Shown here piece after piece: positions 35,027 through 43,273 of a stretch of 64,000 nucleotides of DNA (position 1 is its first letter; every line of letters starts with the position of its first letter). The notes under the pieces were generated by a model that saw only the letters and a list, made by a program, of their open reading frames with translations, had not been told where the DNA came from and did not search any database. The position numbers were made by a program, and so were the translations under genes. The stretch spans positions 2,108,001 to 2,172,000 of the forward strand of contig CAUVYA020000002.1 of the NCBI GenBank assembly GCA_963556045.3, given 5' to 3'. Source of the stretch: UBA4781 sp963556045 (lineage in GTDB: Bacteria; Chloroflexota; Anaerolineae; Anaerolineales; Anaerolineaceae).

Positions 35027-35050
35027 GCTGCACTTCTCCTTGTGGTGTAC

Positions 35051-35064
35051 ATACCGGTAGGTAT
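35051..35064. promoter_or_regulatory. Candidate TetR operator upstream of the amylase gene
   Basis: ATACC-GGTA-GGTAT is a 5-4-5 inverted repeat with the same half-site (ATACC/GGTAT) and the same 4-base spacing as the site in the tetR promoter. It lies 25 bases before the amylase start and 19 bases before the tetR stop codon. Confidence 0.6.
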
Positions 35065-35082
35065 ATTAAAGTTAAAAAAAAT

Positions 35083-35649
35083 TTATGAGAATATTCCATG
35101 CATGAATTGATGCACGGTATTGGTGACGATAAATTCATCCAGAGGAAGAGCTGAATGATAGGTCAAACCAATATATGTATTGATAAGTCCCAGAAATGAA
35201 GCCGCGTAGCGTTTCTGTCTCCCGATCATGTTTCCGTGGTCCAGGGAAGCATGCAAAAAAAGTTCTTCGAGGATGGCATGCTGCTTTTGTCCATAAGGTT
35301 GAATGGTTTTAAAGGCAGCGCTTTCAGGTGGTGCAAACCAGCAGCCAAGTTGAAAACGATAGAATTCAGAGTGGGCAGAAGCAAATCGAAAGTACATCCG
35401 TACGGTTCTCTCCAGGCTGTTCTTAACATCCCCATCATAAATGGCGTATTGTTCCATCTCTCTGATGAGGTCGGTGAAAGAACTTGCTAATATACTTTCC
35501 AGTAATCCTTCTTTGCTGCCAAAGTAATGATAGAGAGTTGGCTTGGTAATTCCAGCAGCATCTACAATTTCCTGAATCCCTACCGCATCATATCCGCGTT
35601 CTGCAAAAAGTGTTAGTCCGACTTGAAGGATTCTTTCCTGATTTTCCAT
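35083..35649 (-). CDS. TetR-family transcriptional regulator
   Basis: The 188-residue protein has an N-terminal TetR helix-turn-helix (about residues 3-50: RILQVGLTLFAERGYDAVGIQEIVDAAG, shown here only as a guide in two parts, RILQVGLTLFAERGY and ITKPTLYHYFGSKEGLLESI) and an alpha-helical ligand domain. I chose ATG 35649 because it begins the HTH directly and lies just downstream of a strong promoter; a longer frame to 35751 runs through the promoter. There is no ribosome site, so the mRNA is probably leaderless. The operator pair suggests it represses itself and the downstream amylase; the inducer is unknown. Confidence 0.9.
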   Translation of the reverse strand: MENQERILQVGLTLFAERGYDAVGIQEIVDAAGITKPTLYHYFGSKEGLLESILASSFTDLIREMEQYAIYDGDVKNSLERTVRMYFRFASAHSEFYRFQLGCWFAPPESAAFKTIQPYGQKQHAILEELFLHASLDHGNMIGRQKRYAASFLGLINTYIGLTYHSALPLDEFIVTNTVHQFMHGIFS

Positions 35650-35658
35650 TATAAGATA

Positions 35659-35687
35659 AGTATACCGAATGGTATAGTAACCGTCAA
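35659..35687 (-). promoter_or_regulatory. tetR promoter with overlapping operator
   Basis: On the minus strand TTGACG (35682-35687) and TATACT (35659-35664) are exactly 17 bases apart. The perfect inverted repeat TATACC-GAAT-GGTATA (35661-35676) covers the -10 and most of the spacer, a textbook position for repression. The expected transcription start is only about 3 bases before ATG 35649. Confidence 0.8.
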
Positions 35688-35824
35688 GTGAAATAAATTT
35701 TCGCTCCCCAATTAAGACGAAACTATGTATAATCTTTATATAAGTTTTCAACTTTGTGGGGAATCGCCGCTGCAGAACATCTAATTCCGCACTAGGTGAA
35801 CCAAATAAACGACTGGAGGAAAGT

Positions 35825-36004
35825 ATGGCGAGCGTAAAATTCTATTCTTTAAAATCTAAAAAGCACGTAATGGTCGATAGCAGCAAGGTGAAGATCGTAA
35901 CACTGAAAAACGGTCGAAAAGCGGCAGAAGCGATCGACCCGGAGACTGGCAGCAAGCTGTTTAAATTTCTTTCTGCTGCTGAATTAAAAGAACTGGAATC
36001 GTAG
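35825..36004 (+). CDS. Small basic protein of unknown function, 59 residues
   Basis: I do not recognise the family. The protein begins MASVKFYSLKSKKHVMV and is rich in Lys, with alternating hydrophobic residues suggesting a small beta-sheet fold (VKIVTLKNGRKAAEAI) and a C-terminal helix. A strong ribosome site (GGAGG, 7 bases upstream) and a TATAAT at 35728-35733 support expression, and a long hairpin follows 31 bases after the stop. It stands alone, divergent from tetR. The composition would fit a nucleic-acid-binding or ribosome-associated protein, but nothing in the sequence proves it. Confidence 0.72.
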   Translation: MASVKFYSLKSKKHVMVDSSKVKIVTLKNGRKAAEAIDPETGSKLFKFLSAAELKELES

Positions 36005-36416
36005 GGTTTCCTATTTCGATTTCACATACGAATAAAAATGAAGTTCCCTTACTGTAACACAAGGGAATTTCATTTAAATTATTGTACAAGATCTCTCTCC
36101 ATTTCAACCTGGGTTACTGACCAATTGTATTCAGGCGGCATAATTTCGTGAGTGTGTGGCATTTCTACTCATCATCCTGATTGACCAAAACACGGGTATT
36201 GCCCAATCCTTTTCGACTATTTATCCTATCCTGAAACCAATATCATGAACGTTATACGACAGAAGAATGAACATAGCTGTTTTTATTTCCAATCTTGATG
36301 GATAAGATCCCTTTATCTATGGTGTGCGTACATGATTTATGTATCGTTAATGGAAAAAATGGGTATACATCGCTAAAATTTCATGAATAAATGGATATTA
36401 TCTTATTGAGCAGCGC
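36005..36416. other. Intergenic region after the small basic protein gene
   Basis: Apart from the hairpin at 36035-36074 I see no gene, RNA motif or repeat. The last 100 bases are AT-rich and probably hold the promoter of the next gene, but no convincing -35/-10 pair is visible. Confidence 0.4.
36035..36074. terminator. Terminator-like hairpin
   Basis: A 15-bp stem (36035-36049 with 36060-36074, one G-U pair) encloses a 10-base loop. The core is TTCCCTT/AAGGGAA with A and T runs at its base. There is no long T tract after it. It probably ends the transcript of the small basic protein gene. Confidence 0.65.
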
Positions 36417-37358
36417 ATGAAAAAAATCACAATATTACTCGTACTATCGTTTGTAAGTCTTATAGGGTGTTCTCCCCTTCTGTCCTCTTCCGCACTGTTG
36501 GTTGAGGATCAGGAGATTATTCTGCCCCTGCCCAGCGCAACCGCAGCACCCTTACCGACCCCTGATCCTTATTCCAACGATGCTCTGGCACAACGGACCT
36601 ATGGTGAAGGAGAACTCAACATTGAATACCTGTGGGAACGGCAGGAAGATTTTGCAAGGTATTACATTACTTACCCGAGTGACGGATTAACCATTCATGG
36701 ATTTGTCAATATCCCTGAAGGAGAAGGTCCTTTTCCGATTGTCATTGCATTACACGGATACATTCCGGCGTCGGAGTATGAAACACTTGATTATTCAACG
36801 CGCTATGCAGATTCAATTGCCCGCCAGGGTTATATTGTGCTGCATCCCAATATGCGCAATTTCCCACCTTCAGACAGCCCTGGCAGGTCCAGGGATTCCC
36901 TTACCGGATACACCGTGGATGTGATGAATCTGCTGGCACTTGTCAGGAATATGGCAGGTCAGCCGGGAATCTTTGAAAATGCAGATGTGGAAAGACTTGG
37001 AATATGGGGACACAGCCTGGGAGGAGGAATTGCACTGCGCGTGGCAACTCTGGTGGATGAGATTGATGCAATTGTTCTCTATGCGGCAGTCACGCAGCGC
37101 TATAATTATGATCCGATCGGATTACCGGTTTATGATCTGCGCGTGATCGATGCACCCTTTAGCATACATCACGGCACGCAGGATGATACCGTATCCATTT
37201 CGTGGACCGAAACAATTTGCTCTACACTGGAAGAATTGGGGAAAACCCATGATTGCTATTATTATGAAGGACAGCCGCATACCTTCCTGCGGCTCGGCTC
37301 GGGTGATGCTCTCTTCATTCAGCGAACGGTCGCGTTCTTCAACGAATATCTTCAGTGA
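36417..37358 (+). CDS. Alpha/beta hydrolase lipoprotein (dienelactone hydrolase/S9-like)
   Basis: The 313-residue protein has a lipoprotein signal peptide ending LIGC and a Pro/Thr-rich linker, then an alpha/beta hydrolase domain. The nucleophile is in WGHSLGGG, the acid is probably in HGTQDDTVSI, and the His in EGQPHTF. ALHGYIPAS provides the oxyanion region. It should be an esterase or peptidase outside the membrane. The ribosome site is weak (GAG). It is the first of three lipoprotein genes in a row on the plus strand, but 450 bases separate it from the next. Confidence 0.82.
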   Translation: MKKITILLVLSFVSLIGCSPLLSSSALLVEDQEIILPLPSATAAPLPTPDPYSNDALAQRTYGEGELNIEYLWERQEDFARYYITYPSDGLTIHGFVNIPEGEGPFPIVIALHGYIPASEYETLDYSTRYADSIARQGYIVLHPNMRNFPPSDSPGRSRDSLTGYTVDVMNLLALVRNMAGQPGIFENADVERLGIWGHSLGGGIALRVATLVDEIDAIVLYAAVTQRYNYDPIGLPVYDLRVIDAPFSIHHGTQDDTVSISWTETICSTLEELGKTHDCYYYEGQPHTFLRLGSGDALFIQRTVAFFNEYLQ

Positions 37359-37808
37359 GCGTATATGTAACCGATAAGCGGTATTCAATGTACATAATGG
37401 GGGAATAGTAGAAATGAATTAAAAGAAACTGAATAAATGTGACAGAATCGTTCGCAAGTTGGTGGAATGGATGGAAAGTGATGTGCCAAAATTTTTTCAT
37501 TGTTCTTTTTCCTAAAGTGAGTACTAAAGATGTTTGCATGAATTAAGTATCTGTAATCATCGAGAATGAAATCAAATGGTGCGTGAGGATGATGAGAATC
37601 TTTCCTGATAAGCAGTCTTGCGCGCGATTGATTTATCCACCTATGATGGAAACAAATATTGGGGTAAATGAATGGTTTTTAATAGAGCATAGCAAGTGAT
37701 CAAAGTATTCCTTGAGCTATAAAAAGATTTGCAATTAGACTTACAAAAAAGGTAATATATAATCTAATGAGATTGATGGGTAAATTAAATATTTATCAGG
37801 AGCAAGTA
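37359..37808. other. Intergenic region between lipoprotein genes
   Basis: No gene is supported. A TATAAT at 37758-37763 about 45 bases before the next start may be its -10 box, with only a poor -35 (TTAGAC at 37735-37740). No repeat or hairpin stands out. Confidence 0.4.
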
Positions 37809-38654
37809 ATGAAAAGATTCATAATCTCTTTGTTTTTAATAAGTTTTCTTTTTTCTTCAACAAGTTGTTCATCTCAATCCGCAAATGATTCATCCCAGGA
37901 TGATATTTCAAACACCCCACAGGAAGCAACCGTTGAAGAAGTTGAAAATAATGAGCAAGTGGAGGCTGTCGAACCATTACCAACTCCTACAGAATTGACA
38001 CAAACCTGGAAAGCATCAAGTCCCATTGCCCAATTTACAGATGAAGATATTGAATATTTGGGTATTCAATGTACCGGTGATGACGAGGATATTGCGGATT
38101 GCATAAAAGAATGGCAGGTAGAGAATATTCTTTATTGTGTTGATGATTCTGGTGAGGATATCACCCCCACGTGCTCTGCCCTGGTTGAAACCAATGAGTT
38201 TTTGCCTGGAATTCTTACTTCAAAAGATGTGATCTACAATCAGCTTTATAAGGGAAGAATTAATGGGCTTTGCCTGGATTATGCAGCAACGTATTGTTCA
38301 ATTGCGGAATACTACGGTCTTCAATGTCGAATAGTGAGATCAGATACAAAATTCTGCGAAGAAGTGAATTGTGATGAAGATGAAGCGCCTGGTTGGGATG
38401 AATTGGAATATACTTTTTTCATTAAACCATTGCTAGATAAGAATGACCTGCCCTTTACATTAGAGTCTATCAACTCTATTGCGGAAGATACCTGGGCACA
38501 TTATTGGGCGGAGGTATTCATTGATGGTGAATGGATATTTATGGATGCAGCAGCCCGGGATACAGCTCAGAGATATGCTCAAAACGCTGTCGTGGTGGTC
38601 GACTGGGAAGAAATGGATAAATCGGAAGAATTGTATTCATTTATGAATGAATAG
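37809..38654 (+). CDS. Transglutaminase-like lipoprotein, cysteine-rich
   Basis: The 281-residue protein has a lipoprotein signal peptide (FLFSSTSC), an acidic Ser/Glu/Pro-rich linker and a transglutaminase-fold domain. The Cys-His-Asp triad is visible: NGLCLDYAATY, then AHYWAEVFIDGEW, then FMDAA. Such domains act as proteases or peptide amidases or as crosslinkers; this one would work outside the membrane. Besides the lipobox and catalytic Cys it has about nine further cysteines, unusual for an exported protein of a presumed anaerobe and suggestive of disulfides or metal. AGGAG precedes the ATG. A paralogue follows 251 bases later. Confidence 0.78.
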   Translation: MKRFIISLFLISFLFSSTSCSSQSANDSSQDDISNTPQEATVEEVENNEQVEAVEPLPTPTELTQTWKASSPIAQFTDEDIEYLGIQCTGDDEDIADCIKEWQVENILYCVDDSGEDITPTCSALVETNEFLPGILTSKDVIYNQLYKGRINGLCLDYAATYCSIAEYYGLQCRIVRSDTKFCEEVNCDEDEAPGWDELEYTFFIKPLLDKNDLPFTLESINSIAEDTWAHYWAEVFIDGEWIFMDAAARDTAQRYAQNAVVVVDWEEMDKSEELYSFMNE

Positions 38655-38784
38655 TAGTTATGCAAAGTTTCTTTTGGCTATTGTGTCTGATCGGTTTGAT
38701 CATCCACCATACTGAATCGATTAATTTAAAAGCCAAAAAAACGATCATAAAAACCCCTGTTTTCGCAGTAAGCTGTGACATATT

Positions 38785-38818
38785 GCAGAAATTTGCCACT
38801 TCGGGATGCAAATTTTGC
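38785..38818. other. Hairpin between the transglutaminase-like genes
   Basis: AAATTTGC (38789-38796) pairs with GCAAATTT (38808-38815), with outer GCA/TGC pairing past one bulged base, around an 11-base loop. No T run follows, so it is a weak terminator or a leader structure. Confidence 0.4.
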
Positions 38819-38905
38819 CTAAGCGCGGAATCTGAGTAGGAAGCTAAGAAGTATTTTCCGAAGAATAAATGAAGATATTAACCTTAAAAAAAATGGAGAC
38901 GAAAA

Positions 38906-40138
38906 ATGAAAAATAGAAAAATCCTGGCTTTGTTGGTCTGTTTTACGGTTTTATTATCTGCCTGTGGTAAAGGATCTGCCTCCGCATCGTCTGCTTCAAC
39001 AACAGAGCAGGAATCATCAAACTCTTCTATTACAGAAGCAGGAGAAGAATCTCTGGATACTTCAGATATGGATTCTGCAGCCGGGGATAGTACACAACAA
39101 TTTGAAATTTTTAGTCCTTACGACGCTTTAACTGAAGACGAAATAATCCAAATAGGCGCTGATGGATTTTCGGGCAGCGATGCAGAAATTGCTCAATCAA
39201 TCCTGGATTGGCAAAGACAGCATATGCAATACATCGGTGATCCCAGACAAAAGCCAGATATATCGTATCCCATGCGCTGGAACTATTTCCTCCCCGGCAT
39301 TTTCCCGGTGAGCGAGATGATCCAGGAAAGAGTTCTCGACAATGGTTTGATATACGGTTTATGCTGGGATTATGCGGCTATTTTTAATGCCATTGCTAAT
39401 TATTATGGACTGGAAACACGGGTCACCGCACTTAAGGTATACATGTCAGATATGAATCCTACCATTGATAAATCAACAGCTAATGGTATGGGACCTGATG
39501 AATTTGAGGCTCTGAAACCCCGATTGGAACAGCACGAATTATCGTTAAGTTATGATCAGATTTCACGTGCTGCCAGAGAAACCTGGTCACATTATCGCGC
39601 AGAAGTGAATATTGATGGAAAATGGACAGCATTCGATGGTGCCCCTTCGGTCAGTGGTGAGTATGCGGATGATTCAAATTATGAAGCTGCACCCTGGGAT
39701 GAAGGCTACGATGCAGATTTGTTATATCAAGAAGTTACATTTGGGAATAATGGTATGCCTCCACAAGCACCACAGGGTTTAGATCTGAACGCAATAGCTG
39801 AAATGCTCACATCTGCACCGGCGCCCGGGTACGAAGGGATCACAGATGACGCTGGCAATCCAAACCGCGCTGCGACAATGGAAGATTTATTAGCCGGCAA
39901 AGGGCTTGTTCCATATTTTCAGGATATGGAGAAGGTAAGTAATTTCTTGACACGAAATACAGAATGTGATGATGTTCGTATTTCGTACGAGGAAGGCACT
40001 GGTAAAAAATTCTATTGCATTGCTGATGAAATGATCTACACAATGGAAGAGATAACGGCTGAAGAATATATACCCCTCTATAACGTTCTTACTGGTGAAG
40101 AAATGACTGAAGAGGAATTCTTGACCTATGTTCAGTAA
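38906..40138 (+). CDS. Transglutaminase-like lipoprotein, paralogue
   Basis: The 410-residue protein has a lipoprotein signal peptide (VLLSAC) and a Ser/Glu-rich linker, then a transglutaminase-like domain (about 80-260). It shares FLPGIF, YGLCWDYAAIF (Cys), YYGLETR, WSHYRAEVNIDGKW (His) and AFDGAP (Asp) with the preceding protein. A C-terminal region of about 150 residues is absent from the first paralogue, is rich in Pro, Glu and Asp, and has no recognised fold. GGAG lies 9 bases before the ATG. A strong terminator follows at 40257. The tandem arrangement suggests duplication and divergence. Confidence 0.78.
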   Translation: MKNRKILALLVCFTVLLSACGKGSASASSASTTEQESSNSSITEAGEESLDTSDMDSAAGDSTQQFEIFSPYDALTEDEIIQIGADGFSGSDAEIAQSILDWQRQHMQYIGDPRQKPDISYPMRWNYFLPGIFPVSEMIQERVLDNGLIYGLCWDYAAIFNAIANYYGLETRVTALKVYMSDMNPTIDKSTANGMGPDEFEALKPRLEQHELSLSYDQISRAARETWSHYRAEVNIDGKWTAFDGAPSVSGEYADDSNYEAAPWDEGYDADLLYQEVTFGNNGMPPQAPQGLDLNAIAEMLTSAPAPGYEGITDDAGNPNRAATMEDLLAGKGLVPYFQDMEKVSNFLTRNTECDDVRISYEEGTGKKFYCIADEMIYTMEEITAEEYIPLYNVLTGEEMTEEEFLTYVQ

Positions 40139-40604
40139 ATTACTGGACTCCCTCCTGGTTATTGCAGGATGAATGATTCATCAAATAGAAATATATCTCG
40201 ATACGGTAAACAGGAGCAGTTAATTTAAATTACAGGTCTCGTATATTAAAAATAACAAAAATACCTCGCGTTCCATATGAACGCGAGGTATTTTTCTTTT
40301 GTGTCATGCCTGTGGTAGTCATCTCAAGCGATTAAAAGATCCCCTCAAAAAAGTCTCTTGGAATATATAAAATGGGCAACCAAGCTTAAAATATATCAGC
40401 CGCACATATCATTTATCAACGGATCCACAAACGTTGATATTGGATTCCTATTTCACCTCAACTCTTCATTATCAAACAATATATTTAGGAATATGCCATA
40501 ATATTAAAATAGATAGGGAAGGATCACTTTTATTATCTCCATTTTCCTGTCTGTGCATATAATAGTGAGACAACTTGTGACAATATTGTAGTAATGGAGT
40601 TCGC
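40139..40604. other. Intergenic region with a terminator
   Basis: It holds the terminator at 40257-40300 and, near the end, TATAAT at 40558-40563 as a possible -10 box of the MscS gene, without a clear -35. I see no gene in the remainder. Confidence 0.4.
40257..40300. terminator. Strong rho-independent terminator
   Basis: A perfect 17-bp stem (40257-40273 with 40279-40295) with core TACCTCGCGTTC, a 5-base loop CATAT, and T-rich sequence to 40300. An A run on the other side makes it potentially bidirectional. Confidence 0.93.
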
Positions 40605-41651
40605 ATGATCTTTTTGGATGCTGAAATATTAAACAATTCGATATCAGAATGGCTCATAGCCCTTGCTATTGCAATGGGAATATTTATTTGCAGCAAAGCA
40701 TTGATACGCACAGGCATCCGGAAATTCAAGCAGAGGGCAGAAGAGAGCGAAAACCGATTAGACAATTTCGCTTTAGATGTGCTTGAACAAACCAAAGGGA
40801 TTCTGCTTTTCATCACTGGTTTGTATATTGGAATACAAAGACTGGTGATACCGACTGTCTTGAATGATGCGATCAACAAATCGATGGTTGTGTTATTTGC
40901 TTTGCAGGTTGGCTTTTGGCTGGGAGGATTCATCAATTTCTTGGTGGATAAAAAATCAGATCAATCATCTGAAGATAAGCATGAAAAAACAGCCATCCAC
41001 GCGTTTGGATTATTTGGCAAGATTTTGATCTGGGTGATTATTGGTCTGGTCATTCTCGAAAATGTGACGGGGATGGATCTGAATGCTCTGATCACCAGCC
41101 TCGGAATCGGTGGTATTGCCATTGGTTTGGCTGTCCAGAACATCCTCAAAGATATATTTGCCTCTCTTTCGATCTATCTGGATAAGCCGTTTCTGGTGGG
41201 TGATTATATTGTTGTGGATGACATTGGTGGAACAGTACAGAATATTGGGATTAAAAGCACGCGAATTAAAACATTATTGGGCGATGAGGTTATATTTGCA
41301 AATTCCGATCTTTTGGAAAGCAGGGTGCATAATTTTCGAAAATTGGAAAGACGGCGGGAGTGTATGGAAATCGGGGTTTCGGTAGAAACCGAGCATGAAA
41401 ATCTATGCATGTTACCTGAGTTATTTGCCCAATCTATTCAAGATCAAGGATCAGCTAGTTTCGAGAGGGCGCATCTTGTCAGATTGGGCGAATATTCGTA
41501 TGTGTATGAAATCGTCTATTACATCGAAAGTGCTGACTATACCCGGTATATGGATACCAAACAGGCTGTAAACCTGCAAATACTGAAACGACTGCAAGAA
41601 AACCATATAGAAATGCCGTATCCGACAAAAAGCATCCTTCTTAAAAAGTAG
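40605..41651 (+). CDS. Small-conductance mechanosensitive channel family protein (MscS)
   Basis: The 348-residue protein has three to four N-terminal membrane helices and the Gly/Ala-rich pore helix LGIGGIAIGLAVQNILKD, followed by the MscS beta domain (FLVGDYIVVDDIGGTVQNIG, ANSDLLESRVHNF) and an alpha/beta C-terminal domain. It should open under membrane tension. GGAG precedes the ATG. The window also encodes MscL, so two types of osmotic safety valve are present. It is not clearly linked to the following DegV gene. Confidence 0.9.
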   Translation: MIFLDAEILNNSISEWLIALAIAMGIFICSKALIRTGIRKFKQRAEESENRLDNFALDVLEQTKGILLFITGLYIGIQRLVIPTVLNDAINKSMVVLFALQVGFWLGGFINFLVDKKSDQSSEDKHEKTAIHAFGLFGKILIWVIIGLVILENVTGMDLNALITSLGIGGIAIGLAVQNILKDIFASLSIYLDKPFLVGDYIVVDDIGGTVQNIGIKSTRIKTLLGDEVIFANSDLLESRVHNFRKLERRRECMEIGVSVETEHENLCMLPELFAQSIQDQGSASFERAHLVRLGEYSYVYEIVYYIESADYTRYMDTKQAVNLQILKRLQENHIEMPYPTKSILLKK

Positions 41652-41694
41652 GTGTTTTAGTAGTAGCTTCGCATGGTTGTGTGGAACTCACTAA

Positions 41695-41706
41695 TATGCT
41701 AGCATA
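41695..41706. repeat. 12-bp palindrome upstream of degV
   Basis: TATGCTAGCATA is a perfect palindrome 37 bases before the DegV start. It shares the pattern TA-NN-CTAG-NN-TA with the palindrome in the marR promoter at 42624-42635, so both might bind the same MarR protein. Confidence 0.4.
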
Positions 41707-41742
41707 ACTAATCAATAATTTTATTTCCAAAGGGAGAACGTT

Positions 41743-42597
41743 ATGACGATTGCAATTATCACAGATACGGATTCAAGTTTACCATCTGCTCTGGCAGAGA
41801 AATTTCATATCCAACAGGTTCCTATATCTATCCAGTTTGGCGAAGAGGTATTCTATACCAATGTGGATATCGATGATAAACAGGTGTTCAAGCGTATCGA
41901 TGTAGAAGAGAAACTACCTACAACTGCCGCTCCTTCTCCTGGCAGCTTTGTAGATGCGTACAAACAGGCATTCGAAAGTGAGACGGTAGAAGCTATTATT
42001 TGTTTATGCGTGAGCGGTGAGATAAGCGCTACATACAGCGCAGCCAAATTGGCAGCCCAGGAATTCCCTGAAAAGCGTATTGAAGTGGTTGATACACGCA
42101 GCCTGACTATGGGGCAGGGTTTCATGGCGATTGCCGCGGCGGAAGCATTACAGGGAGGAGCCAGTATAGATGAGGCTGTAGCGGTGGCAATGGATACCGG
42201 CAGACGCGCGCATGTCTACGGCGCTCTGGCAACCCTGAAATACCTTTCCATGAGCGGCAGAGTCAGCCATCTTGCAGCGGGCATGGCGGGAATGTTGAAT
42301 ATTAAACCTATCCTGGCGATGCAGAATGGGAAATTGGATTTATTGGAAAAAGTAAGAACCCAGAAGAAAGCCTGGGCCCGCGTTATTGAATTGGTGAAAC
42401 AAGACGTCGGAAGCATGGAAATCGAACGCATGGCTATTTTGCATGTCACCGCCGAAGAAGATGCGAGAAAATTTAAGAAGATACTGCAAGAAAGTGTGCC
42501 ATGCCCACAGGATATGCCTTTTGTACAGCTCACACCCGGTTTATCCATCCATACAGGCGCCGGTCTGGTTGGCGTAGCATTTGTTACAAAGAAATAG
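41743..42597 (+). CDS. DegV family fatty-acid-binding protein
   Basis: The 284-residue protein begins IAIITDTDSSLPSALAEKF, the DegV signature, with TTAAPSPGSFVDAY and CLCVSGEISATYSAA around the ligand head-group pocket and SGRVSH in the second domain. DegV/FakB proteins bind a fatty acid and present it to a FakA-type kinase for phospholipid synthesis. No fakA gene is in the window. GGGAG precedes the ATG. Confidence 0.9.
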   Translation: MTIAIITDTDSSLPSALAEKFHIQQVPISIQFGEEVFYTNVDIDDKQVFKRIDVEEKLPTTAAPSPGSFVDAYKQAFESETVEAIICLCVSGEISATYSAAKLAAQEFPEKRIEVVDTRSLTMGQGFMAIAAAEALQGGASIDEAVAVAMDTGRRAHVYGALATLKYLSMSGRVSHLAAGMAGMLNIKPILAMQNGKLDLLEKVRTQKKAWARVIELVKQDVGSMEIERMAILHVTAEEDARKFKKILQESVPCPQDMPFVQLTPGLSIHTGAGLVGVAFVTKK

Positions 42598-42623
42598 GAT
42601 TGTTCATCACCCCTGCAAATTAG

Positions 42624-42639
42624 TAAACTAGTTTATAAT
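42624..42639 (+). promoter_or_regulatory. marR -10 box with overlapping palindrome
   Basis: TAAACTAGTTTA (42624-42635) is a perfect 12-bp palindrome that overlaps TATAAT (42634-42639). TATAAT ends 7 bases before ATG 42647, so the transcript is probably leaderless and the palindrome is well placed for autorepression. The -35 is unclear. Confidence 0.55.
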
Positions 42640-42646
42640 TAACTGT

Positions 42647-43102
42647 ATGAATAATAATCCAGATCATAACGATTCAACAGGGAAGATGTTCCCCCGTGTC
42701 AACCGCGCTTTTAAAAAGGGCGCAGATTTATTACTCGAGAAGAGCGGGCTTCACCATGGGCAGGCACGTCTGTTGATGATATTATCCCGCTCTGATGGAA
42801 TGAGCCATTCTCAAATTGCAGGTGAATTGCACATTTCCCCGGCGGCAGCGACAAAAGTGATCAAACGTATGGAACAGCAGGGTTATGTGCAGCGTCGTTC
42901 TGATGATACCGATGAACGCATATCACACGTTTATTTAAAAGAAGCTGGTTTTACGCTTATAAAAAAAATTCATGCCACCTTTGCTGAACTGGAAACCGTC
43001 ATGTTTACCGGATTTACGGAAGGTGAAATGCGTGTACTGGATGATTTTCTAGATCGTATTTATCGGAATCTGCAGGAAAATGTTTTACATAATGCTGATT
43101 AA
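42647..43102 (+). CDS. MarR-family transcriptional regulator
   Basis: The 151-residue protein has the MarR winged-helix core: LHHGQARLLMILSR, SHSQIAGELHISPAAATKVI and the wing around QRRSDDTDERISHVYL, with flanking dimerisation helices. It probably represses itself and the ABC exporter genes that start 171 bases downstream on the same strand, a common arrangement. There is no ribosome site before the ATG, and a -10 box lies 7 bases upstream, suggesting leaderless mRNA. The inducer would be an exported drug or metabolite, unknown. Confidence 0.92.
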   Translation: MNNNPDHNDSTGKMFPRVNRAFKKGADLLLEKSGLHHGQARLLMILSRSDGMSHSQIAGELHISPAAATKVIKRMEQQGYVQRRSDDTDERISHVYLKEAGFTLIKKIHATFAELETVMFTGFTEGEMRVLDDFLDRIYRNLQENVLHNAD

Positions 43103-43151
43103 GGTTTTTATAACCATTATTAAAATCACATAAGAAAGTATTGCGGTAATA

Positions 43152-43192
43152 TTGACAACTCTGTTAAAACAACCATAATATGTAACCAGTTA
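43152..43192 (+). promoter_or_regulatory. Promoter of the ABC exporter genes with a palindromic site
   Basis: TTGACA (43152-43157) and CATAAT (43174-43179) are 16 bases apart. TAAC-CA-GTTA (43183-43192) lies at the expected transcription start and loosely resembles the marR palindrome, so repression by MarR is plausible. Confidence 0.6.
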
Positions 43193-43273
43193 ATATTATA
43201 TGGGTTAAGTAAAAACGTTAAGAGAAAACCCGGTGCAATGTATAACGTGAGAATGAAATTCTGGAGGAATTAA

